From assembly GCA_039519185.1 (NCBI GenBank), contig CM076849.1, positions 68,752,784-68,816,783 on the forward strand: DNA of 64,000 nt. Reading direction: 5' to 3'. Position 1 is the stretch's first letter. Each line of letters begins with the position of its first letter. The translations under genes and the position numbers were made by a program. The stretch comes from Astragalus membranaceus (Eukaryota > Streptophyta > Magnoliopsida > Fabales > Fabaceae). The notes under the pieces were generated by a model. It ran no database searches and was not told the DNA's origin. It was given only the letters and a program-made list of their open reading frames with translations. This document shows, piece after piece, positions 55,861 through 64,000 of this stretch.

Positions 55861-56063
55861 TTTTTATTTATTTATTTAGGACCATTGCTGGCTACCCACA
55901 GAGTGTCCCAACGCTTTCAACGAAGGACTAATCTCCGCTCGCTACTTGCGGCAAGGATTTCGCTGACCAACACACCTTTTTAACGTGGGCGGAAATCGAA
56001 CCCGGGAGCAAACCGGATCGACCCCCACTACGTAGCTCAGGGTAGCCCGACCACTGGGCTAGA
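55861..56063 (-). mobile_element. tRNA-derived SINE (about 203 bp)
   Basis: On the minus strand an A box, TAGCCCAGTGG (56051-56061), and a B box, GGTTCGATTTCC (55991-56002), are spaced like an RNA polymerase III promoter. The 3' end is a (TAAA)n-type tail at 55861-55880. Direct repeats CGTTAGT flank it (55854-55860, 56064-56070). It begins immediately after the target duplication of the hAT element. Confidence 0.85.
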
Positions 56064-56273
56064 CGTTAGTTAGTTATAGTCCAATTGGTTAATATATTAA
56101 CTAACAAGATTTTAATCCAGTTAGTTAGTTATAGTCCAGTGAGCTCAGGGTGGCCCGACCGCTCGACCGCTCGTTAGTTAGTTAGTTAGTTATAGTGCAA
56201 TTGGTTAATATATTAACTAACAAAATAATAAAAAAAACGTTAGACATTATTTACGAGCTCCCTCCCTCACATA

Positions 56274-56276
<3 letters not shown>
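56064..56276. repeat. Tandem duplication with a SINE head fragment
   Basis: TAGTTATAGT(C/G)CAATTGGTTAATATATTAACTAAC occurs at about 56071 and 56189. Between the copies, 56136-56160 (GAGCTCAGGGTGGCCCGACCGCT) resembles the first about 30 bp of the neighbouring SINE. Confidence 0.7.
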
Positions 56277-56369
<93 letters not shown>

Positions 56370-56386
56370 TGTGTGTGTGTGTGTGT
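56277..56386. repeat. (AT)n and (GT)n microsatellite
   Basis: About 90 bp of AT repeat are followed by about 18 bp of GT repeat, abutting the LTR start of element I. YIYIYI frames here are artefacts. Confidence 0.95.
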
Positions 56387-57212
56387 TGGAACATTGGTGG
56401 TGAATTGAAAAAGCCTCACATTGCTTGGAATAGGCAATTGAAGAGTGCTTATAAGTGAGGAATTCACTCATTTGGATTGGGGTCCAAAGGGTACCTAGTT
56501 TTGTAAACGGGAAAGCACACACATTAACTGACCACGACACGCGCGCCGCCATCTGTCCGACGGGCCGGGCTTGGGCTTGGCTTGTGAGGTGTAAAATAAT
56601 TAATTAATTTTTTTTGGTGCGTTGCTTGTCCAAATTCGTTGAACCGTCTGGATACGATGAACTAACCGTTGCATATATGTTCTTATCTGTTAGTAAACAA
56701 ATTCGTTGAACAGAGCCGTTTGCATATTTGTTCTTATCCGCGTCTGTTCCTATCCGTTTTAGCTTTGAGCGCAAGCACTCCGGTCTTATCCTCTAAGACT
56801 TATGCACCAAGTCAGTTTTGAAGCCTATAAATAGGCCCCTCCCTCACTTCATTCGACACACTGCTTGACGTTAAATCATACCTCAAGCTCGCTCTCCTCT
56901 CTCGAAAATTTTCTTCTCTTCTACTCTTTGGCCTACGAGCCATATTCTTGAGTGGCCAACGTGCCATATTTCAGAGTGGTTATTAACTATATTGAGGTGT
57001 ATTTCTTGAGCGATTATTCACTATGCAGTGATAATCGTTACTGGGCTGTTTTATCTTGGGGGCGTCGTGGTTGATAGTCTGCTTGCACCTTCGAGCAGTG
57101 CCGCAAAACATCTTAAAGAGAGCGACCTTGTCCACGACTCATCCCGGTAATTTTATCGGTACAATTTTCGAAAAATCAAAAACAACAATTTTAAGACGTT
57201 TCTTTTTCAACC
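56387..57212 (+). mobile_element. Element I: 5' LTR and leader of a Ty1/copia element
   Basis: It starts TGTTGGAACATTGG. A TATA box (CTATAAATA, 56825-56833) fits a U3-R border. The LTR end and primer site are not certain: no TGGTATCAGAGC follows, and the other LTR lies beyond the window. The gag ATG is at 57213. Confidence 0.7.
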
Positions 57213-58212
57213 ATGACTACCGAAGAGATTACTGGACCCAATGTTTCTGACTTCAATAAACTGTTTCGGTTTGAGGGATCTCACTTCAAACATTGGAAAC
57301 AAAAGATGGAATTTTTCCTAACTATGAAAAAAGTTGCTAATGTCTTGATTGATGAGATTTCGGTGGTAGATGAAACAGCAGAACAAGAAGCACGGGCTAA
57401 AACAGCCATAGAGATAACACTATGGAACGAGCATGACTATCTCTGTATGAATTTTATTCTTAATGGACTAAGTGATGATTTTTATGATTATTACAGCACC
57501 TGTAAGTCCGCCAAAGAGGTTTGGAATGCTCTGAAAAAGAAATATGACACTGAGGAGGTCGGTACTAAAAAATATGCTGTGAGCCGCTACCTCAACTACA
57601 AAATGACAGATGACAAATTTGTAGAGACTCAGTCACATGTGATACAGAAAATAGCTCATGAAATTATCTCTGAAGGCATGGCCTTAGATGAATAATTTCA
57701 AGTAGCTGTTATTATTGACAAAAACTTCCTCCTGCTTGGAAGGATTTCAAGAATTCTCTCAGGCACAAGACCAAAGAGTTTTCTTTGCAAAGTTTGACTA
57801 CTCGACTCCGAATTGAGGAGGAATCTTGGAAGCAAGATCAGAAAGATGAAGTCTTGTTTGTTTCAAACAAGAGAACAGGAGCGGTTCTAAAACCAACTGG
57901 CAAACCTTTCAAGAATCAAAACCGTAGTCAGATTCAAAGGATCCGCAACAACAAGAATGGGAACACTCCAAAGTCCCCAAATGCTAAGCCTCAACCACCA
58001 CCACAACCTAAGAATGATGCTGACCATCCATGCACTTGTTACAATTGTGGGAGACCAGGTCATATGGTACGCAAGTGTAGGAATAGGCCTAATTCTGCTC
58101 TGCAGGCTAACCTGACTGAAGAGCAGAACTTTACTGCTATGATTTCCGAAAGCAACATGGTTGGTGGATCTGATGACTGGTGGAATGATACTGGCTCCTC
58201 TCTTCACGTATG
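57213..58212 (+). pseudogene. Element I: copia gag and protease (broken)
   Basis: The ATG at 57213 opens MTTEEITGPNVSDFNK, with the gag core (FEGSHFKHWKQKMEFFL, LNGLSDDFYDYYSTCKSAKEVWNALKKKYD). A TAA at 57693 and a one-base shift near 57722 interrupt it. The frame from 57785 continues with LRIEEESWKQDQ, a Pro/Asn/Lys linker and a CCHC knuckle (CYNCGRPGHMVRKC). The protease begins WWNDTGSSLHV, with DTGS at the active site, then a TGA at 58211. The next about 170 bp still encode protease-like residues (KVLLGDAHTT, ALILKDVMHT) with a further frame break. Confidence 0.88.
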
Positions 58213-59049
58213 AAATAACTGTGCTATGTTTAAAACATACAAGGCAGTTGATGACAATAAAGTGTTGTTGGGCGATGCTCACACCACTATTGTTGCAGGT
58301 ATTGGAGATGTTGAGCTGAAGTTCACTTCTGGAAAGGCTCTAATCTTGAAGGACGTGATGCACACTCTAGAATAAGGAAGAATCTAGTTTCTGGCTTCCT
58401 TCTGAATAAGGCAGGGTTTACTCAGACTATTGAAGGGGATTTGTATACCTTGATTAAAAATGGTGTTTTTGTCTGAAAAGGGTACGCCACTAATGACATG
58501 TTCAAATTTTTTGTAAAGGAAATTGAAAATCAATTTGGGAAAAGGATAAAGCATTTTCGAAGTGATAGAGGAACTGAGTATGATTCCCAGTTATTTAATG
58601 GTTTTTATAAGTTGAATGGAATCATACATGAAACCACTGCACCATATTCACCTGAAATGAATGGTAAAGCAGAAAGGAAAAATAAAACTCTTACCGAATT
58701 GAATGTTGCTATTATGCTTAATTTTGGCGCTGCAACTCACTGGTGGGGGGAAATTTTACTAACTATATGTTATGTACTGAACAGAGTTCCTAAGTCTAAG
58801 AATAAAATTTCTCCTTATGAAATGATAAAGAAAATACAACCAAATGTGTCTTATTTTCGAACTTGGGGTTGTCCGGCCTATGTCAGGATCCTAGACCCAA
58901 AAAGGGTCAAACTTGCCAGTAGAGCCTATGAATGTGTATTCATTGGTTATGCAGTAAATAGCAAAGCATACAGGTTTTATGACCTGAATGCAAAAGTGAT
59001 CATTGAGTCAAACGATGTTGACTTTTATGAAAATAAAATTTCCCTTTAA
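58213..59049 (+). pseudogene. Element I: copia integrase missing its N-terminus
   Basis: The protease end and a scrap of the gag-pre-integrase region (KNLVSGFLLNKAGF, about 58375-58415) run into GYATNDMFK. There they join FFVKEIENQFGKRIKHFRSDRGTEYDS. The zinc finger and first catalytic Asp are deleted. The second Asp (RSDRGTEY) and Glu context (NGKAERKNKTL) remain, followed by the usual integrase tail (TWGCPAYVRI, YECVFIGYAVNSKAYRF). It stops at 59049. Confidence 0.88.
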
Positions 59050-60740
59050 ATCAACAAATAGTGGGGGCACCGGAGCTGGTAAGGTTTCTGCGCCTAGGAG
59101 CGTTGAAAACAACGTAGAAAGGGAAATAGAGTCTCGAAGAGGTAAGAGAGCATGTGTTGCTAAAGACTATGGACCTGACTATACGGTCTATACATTAGAG
59201 GAGGATCCTACTAGCCTTCAAGAAGCTCTGTCTGCATTGGATGCTGATTTGTGGCAAGAAGCCATAAATGATGAGATGGATTCTCTAGAGTCTAACAAGA
59301 CATGGCACTTAGTGGACTTGCCTCCTGGTTGCAAACCCATTGGTTGTAAATGGATTCTGAAAAAGAAACTAAAACCTTATGGCACTGTGGATCAATACAA
59401 GGCTCGCCTTGTAGCCAAAGGTTTTAGACAAAGAGAGAACATAAATTTCTCTGATACATATTCGCCTGTTACTAGAATTACATCCATAAGGGTACTAATT
59501 TCACAGGTCTCTATTTATAATTTAAAAGTACACCAAATGGATGTAAAAACCGATTTTTTAAATGGAGAATTAGAAGAAGAAATCTATATGGAGCAACCTG
59601 AAGGTTTTGTAGTCAATGGGCAAGAACATAAGGCCTGTAAGTTGGACAAGTCTCTGTAGGGTCTCAAACAAGCTCCCAAACAATGGCATGAGAAGTTTGA
59701 TAATTTGATTATATCGAATGAGTTTAAAGTGAATGAAAGTGACAAATGCATTTATTACAAAAATGAGAATGACATTTGCAGGATCATATGTCTCTATGTA
59801 GACGACCTACTCATATTTGGATCAAACATTCATGTTGTAAATAAAGTGAAATCATTGTTGTGCAACAACTTTGATATGAAATACCTCGGAGAAGCTAGTG
59901 TAATCCTCGGTATTAAGATCACTAGGTCCGAGAAAGGAATTTCTTTGGATCAATCTCATTATATTGAGAAGATCTTAAAGAAATACAATTATTTTGATTG
60001 TAAACCTGCATGTTCGCCATATGATCCAAGTGTCAAGCTCTTTAAGAACACTGGTGGCAGTGTAAGACAAATGGAATATGCGAGCATCATTGGCAGTCTT
60101 GGGTATGCCACTGATTGTACTAGACCCGACATTGCCTATGTTGTGGGACTGTTGTGCAGGTTTACCAGCCGACCTAGTATCGAGCATTGGCACGCTATTG
60201 AAAGAGTCATGAGATACCTTAAAAGGACCATGAATCTAGGATTACACTATCAGAGATTTCCAGCTGTACTTGAAGGGTAGAGTGATGCTGATTGGAACAC
60301 TCTGTCAGATGATTCCAAAGCAACTAGTGGCTATATATTTAGTATAGCCGGTGGTGCTGTCTCCTGGAAATCTAAGAACTAGACCATTTTGGCTCAGTCC
60401 ACCATGGAGTCTGAAATGATCGCACTGGCGACAGCCAGTGAGGAAGCTAGCTGGTTAAGATGCCTACTAGCAGAGATTCCCTTATGGGAAAAACCGATGC
60501 CAGCTGTGTTGATCCACTGCGATAGTACCGCGGCTATTGCCAAAATAGAGAATCATTATTACAACGGTAAGAGCGACAAATACGTCGTAAGCACAACACA
60601 GTTAGAGAGTTACTATCAAAAGGAGCTGTGAGAGTGGATCATGTACGCACTGATCAGAACTTAGCTGATCCTTTGAAGAAAGGATTAGCCAGAGAGAAAG
60701 TCCAAAATACATCTCAAAGGATGGGACTACTGCCTTTAGA
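59050..60740 (+). pseudogene. Element I: copia reverse transcriptase and RNase H (several TAG stops)
   Basis: From about 59200: DADLWQEAINDEMDSLE, GCKWILKKKLKPYG, ARLVAKGFRQR, HQMDVKTDFLNGELEEEIYMEQPEG. A TAG at about 59657 replaces the Tyr codon of the SLYGLKQ motif. The palm is intact afterwards (LYVDDLLIFG, MKYLGEASVILGIK). RNase H is broken by TAGs near 60278 (before SDADW) and 60380 (KN*TI). The STMESEMIALATASEEASWLR segment and the tail are visible. The last bases, to about 60740, encode ADPLKKGLAREKV-type residues. Three of the visible stops are TAG. Confidence 0.9.
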
Positions 60741-60837
60741 ACCATGAGTCACTCACGATGGTAACCCGACCTAAAAGACTGGAGATCCCAAGAATTAGGT
60801 TCAATGGGTAATAACAAGTTGTGAAGTGATAGGAGAT
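60741..60837 (+). other. Element I: end of coding region before insertion of H
   Basis: Copia 3' untranslated DNA is cut by the LTR start of H at 60838. A 5-bp target duplication GAGAT (60833-60837) is predicted; its partner lies beyond the window. Confidence 0.6.
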
Positions 60838-61454
60838 TGTTATACCCCAATTTTGCCCGATCTTTTTATCGTTATTGTTTTAGCCACGTGTCACAAGCCC
60901 ATGGCATTTCGAGCGCTGTTTTGTTTAAAGTTGGACCGAATTGTCCAATTGGGCATATGTCCAACCTTTTGGGCCTGATTTTGTTAGCTTATCTAATTGG
61001 GCTTACGCTTTTGTTTTGAATCAGTTTTTAATAAGAAGGCTTAGGTCTAATGTTTTGGGTCGTTTGGGCCTAAATCTAACTTTTGGGCCAGTTTTAATAA
61101 ATGGGCCTGTGGCCGGTATTTTGGACCTAATTTAGCCTTTTTCATCAAAAGGCCATAAGGAGAATAACAATAAAAAATCAGATTTAAAAAACATTACAAC
61201 ATTCCAAAATATAATCAAATCAGAATTAAAATTTAATTTACAATAATCCAAAAAATACAAAAAAATACAAAATCCGAAAATACATAAAAATAGAAAAAGA
61301 AGTAAAAAGAGGCGTCTCAGTAAAAAGAAAAAAACGGCAGCTGAACCCTAACCCTTTTCTTGCTTACTAAGCACCCATCTTCTCCAACCCAAGCCCAAAA
61401 CCTGCAAAAAAGGAAACAAAGATGGAGAAGGATCAGAAAAAACCTAATTTTTGC

Positions 61455-61464
61455 TTATATAAAC
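61455..61464 (+). promoter_or_regulatory. TATA box of the H LTR
   Basis: TTATATAAAC is followed about 30 bp on by a purine-rich probable transcript start (AGAGAGAAAAGGG). A second TATA-like site, CTTATATAGCG, is at 62909. Confidence 0.6.
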
Positions 61465-62099
61465 AAGCTGGATTCAGAGAGAAAAGGGACCCAAAAATTC
61501 ACACAGAGAAAAATAGACGAAATCCAAAGCCGAAATTAGGGTTTTCACACTAAAACCTTAATCACAAAGCAATAAAAATCCAGAAACAGAAGTAGCAGGA
61601 GCAGAATCAGCCAGGATAACAGTAGCAGGGCTTAACAGCAACAAGCAATAATAGGGAGAGGATCTTCCAGAAGCTGGAATCTAGGTTGGTGTTCCTTTTA
61701 TTTTTTCTTATGTACGAATTTCAAAAACATGTAGAGGTAGGTGTTTAATCTGTATTGCTCTAATCATATAATGTTTGTTTTTGATAACCTCCCAGTGATG
61801 TATATGTATACATTCATCCCCTGTACAGATTAGGGTTTAAAAACGAAATAAGTTCATTGTGAAATATAGGATTCAAAACCATTGTTCAAAATAAAACGAA
61901 ATTAGAAAATTAGGGCTTAGTTAGTAAAAATCAGAATCGCTTTTTTTCGCTTAAAAAAGGTGGAAATGGATTAGAAGATTAGGTTTTGTTAATCTGTTTC
62001 AGGAAAGAAGGTAGGCGAAAGTTTTTTTTGCTAAAATTAGGATTTAGATTTTTGTTTTTGTTTAAGGAATCATAAACCAAAAATAGGAAAAGAGACATA

Positions 62100-62940
62100 A
62101 AAAACAAGTCAGCACCGTACCAATTTTGACCACCCTAGACGGTGGTCGTCTCCCCTAAAGCTCCCTGTCGCTGTTGTTCGCCACCATTGGCTCCAAAGAG
62201 AACGCCATCAGCCGTCAGCCTTCGTCCTCCCAAACCACGTCGTCACCGTTAGTGAACACCGCCGTAAGGCTCGCCGTCGTTTTCTCGTCGTTGGCCGAGA
62301 ACCACCCAAAGAAACAGAAAAAAACAAACATCAAAAATAAGAAAGAATAGAGTAGGAGGAGAGAAGAGAAAAACTAAAAAAACAGCAAACAAAAATAGAA
62401 AAGAAAAGGGTAGAAGTTGCCTCCGGCCACCGTGTACGGTGGTTGGCTCTCAAGACCGGCGGCAGGGCCTCCTCCCCATTTACGCCATCACCGTAGCCTT
62501 AAAACGAAAAACCATCGCGAGCCACCGTGAATGCTCGTTGTTGTCATTCCTCATCGCCGTTGCGACCATCACCGGCCTTCCCCTCGCATCGTCGCGAGCT
62601 CCTCTTCTCCGGCGATCTCACCGCCGTCGACCTCCCTCATTCTCCCACCTTCGCGAAACTCTTCTTTCCCTCTCTCACAGCGTAAATCCCTCCCTCTTTC
62701 GATTTCGTCTTTCCCCTCTTTCTCTCTCACCCCTAAAATTTCGCCTCTCTCTCTCACTTGATTCACGGAAATTTCACATTTCCCTCTCCCCAAAAGAGTG
62801 GTGCGGCGCTGAGAGAAGAAGGGAATTAGGGTTGAGGGGGACTTGGGCCGTGGACAGCGCCGCAAGAGAATAGAAGGGAAATTAGGTTTAGGTTTGCTTC
62901 GAAAATGCCTTATATAGCGTAGAAACCTAGGGTTATTTTC
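62100..62940 (+). other. GC-rich block inside the H LTR
   Basis: This block (GCCGTCGTT, CCGGCGATCTCACCGCCG, many CT-rich runs) has no counterpart in the F LTRs. Two short palindromes occur: ACCACCCTAGACGGTGGT near 62133 and CCACCGTGTACGGTGG near 62425. Open frames (62439-62873 and overlapping ones) have no recognised domain. It may be a captured leader or gene fragment. Confidence 0.5.
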
Positions 62941-64000
62941 GTCATTTCCTTTTTAACTCAGAATACTACTTACACCTCTCGTTTTCCTGTATACGCCCCC
63001 CTGAAAAGCCCATGGATTCGCAGGCCAGTCTACAAACTGGGCTGCTGCTTTTCACACCCAGTTTTAATAATACAACTCCCATTCTGCAAACTGCACCCCA
63101 GTTTACTATTGCACCCCCTCTTTTCGTTTTTTTTATTAATTTCTTTTACAAAAAACCTATAAAAATAAATAGATAAATATTTCATTTTCAAAAAATATAA
63201 ATAGCGGACTAAGTCGACTGTACAGTCGGGTTAGTCTGCTTTTTAGGGCCACTGATGAACCGTTACGGATCATGTCCTAAAATCCCTATTTAAAACAAAC
63301 AATTTCTAAATTAAAAAAAATACAAACACATTTCTTTCCACAAATCAAATTTTTAAAATAGGGGATTAAGTCGGCTGTACAGTCGGGTTAGTCACCATTT
63401 TAGGACGAATGAACCGTACGGCTCAAGAGTCCTAAAACCCTATTCAAATAAAAATCAGACCACCACACATCAAACTATCTTCCAAACTTCAAAAAACTCC
63501 ATTTTCACAAAGTAGGGGATTAAGCCAACTGTACAGTCGGGTTAGTCATCATTTTAGGACAAATGAACTGATCACTCAGGAGTCCTAAAATCCCTAAATA
63601 AAATACACCAACAAACAAAGTTTTCTACCAAGAACTACGTGTGATTTGATTCTCTACTAGGAGATACGTAGGAGCAGAGGGCGGCCGACCTCTGTCAATT
63701 GCACTAATAAAAAAACATTTTTAGTCTTTTCCAAAACAATCATTTTCTTCAATTCAAAAAATATCAAGTCTTTTCTTTCTCTTAGTTTCCTTTCATTCAC
63801 AATAAAAGGGTAAAATAAACATTTTCAAAATTAATATTCTTTCCTACAACTAGTTAGCAGGTAACCTTCATTAGAAATGATGTCGTGGGGTGCTAATACC
63901 TTCCCCATGCATAACCGACTCCCGAACCCTAATCTGGTCTCAAGGACCCTTATCCATTCCAAAAGGGATTTTCCAATGTTTGCCTTTATAATTAAACTTT

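Larger units (their letters stand above)
60838..64000 (+). mobile_element. Element H: 5' part of an Ogre-like LTR (over 3.1 kb)
   Basis: It starts TGTTATACCCCAATTTTG, the same start as the F LTRs on the minus strand. From about 63190 to the window end it is the inverted match of the F LTR end regions. Compared with F, about 1.4 kb extra lies between the TATA box and the triple stem-loop units. Only the last part of the LTR (about 50-60 bp by comparison with F) is expected beyond the window. Confidence 0.88.

Noticed and set aside
55985..56063. Possible tRNA gene on the minus strand (A and B boxes)
   Set aside because: There is no acceptor stem or anticodon arm, and the unit continues into a (TAAA)n tail with flanking direct repeats, so it is a SINE.
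56247..56552. 101-codon frame with a YIYIYI run, and the similar 50436-50777
   Set aside because: They read through (AT)n microsatellites.

Overview
The window is plant nuclear DNA made almost entirely of transposable elements. I found no host gene, tRNA, rRNA or CRISPR array. The signs of a plant are: plant initiator-Met primer-binding sites (TGGTATCAGAGC), Ty3/gypsy chromoviruses with a chromodomain-like C-terminus, an Athila element with a tRNA-Asp-type primer site, Ogre-like LTRs, Ty1/copia polyproteins, a tRNA-derived SINE, and Mutator- and hAT-like DNA elements. A dicot is likely and a legume is possible; the species cannot be fixed from sequence alone. Element letters A to K, P and Q are my own labels.

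Layout, left block (1-16512): four chromovirus-type layers appear nested. The innermost is A, a non-autonomous element (128-5913) whose 3' LTR joins the middle of the pol frame of B (5914-9901, plus strand, decayed pol plus 3' LTR). The B LTR ends inside the truncated 3' LTR of C (9902-16154, minus strand: gag-protease, filler DNA replacing reverse transcriptase, RNase H-integrase, full 5' LTR). C in turn interrupts an LTR P (16155-16512, minus strand). The B and C LTRs carry a CpG-rich GGCGCC hairpin array.

Middle block (16513-41480): a LINE fragment and a dispersed repeat R1 lead into a 5'-truncated Ty1/copia element D (18059-39838). D is split by an 18.7 kb minus-strand Athila element E (20439-39123, 5-bp target duplication CCACT). 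The E pol is split by a solo LTR J (28259-34467, duplication TCAAC/TTAAC), and J contains a young gag-only element K (29391-32282). E also carries a third ORF with a Transposase_32-like region, and a short near-palindrome, AGTGCA-NN-TGCACT, scattered through its LTRs, untranslated DNA and coding regions.

Right block (41481-64000): F is a non-coding Ogre-like element (42005-about 49475, minus strand). Its flanks preserve both the occupied and the empty version of its target site. After it come a chromovirus pol fragment Q, another R1 copy split by a Mutator-like foldback element L, a decayed relative of L, a hAT-like element with a perfect 8-bp duplication, a SINE, an (AT)n tract, a degenerate Ty1/copia element I (56387-60837), and the first 3.16 kb of the LTR of Ogre-like element H (60838 to the window end), which is inserted into I.

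No gene set here works as a host pathway. The intact or nearly intact products are the K gag ORF and the E protease-region ORF; the other coding regions carry stops, frameshifts or deletions. The interest lies in how the elements are built and rearranged.
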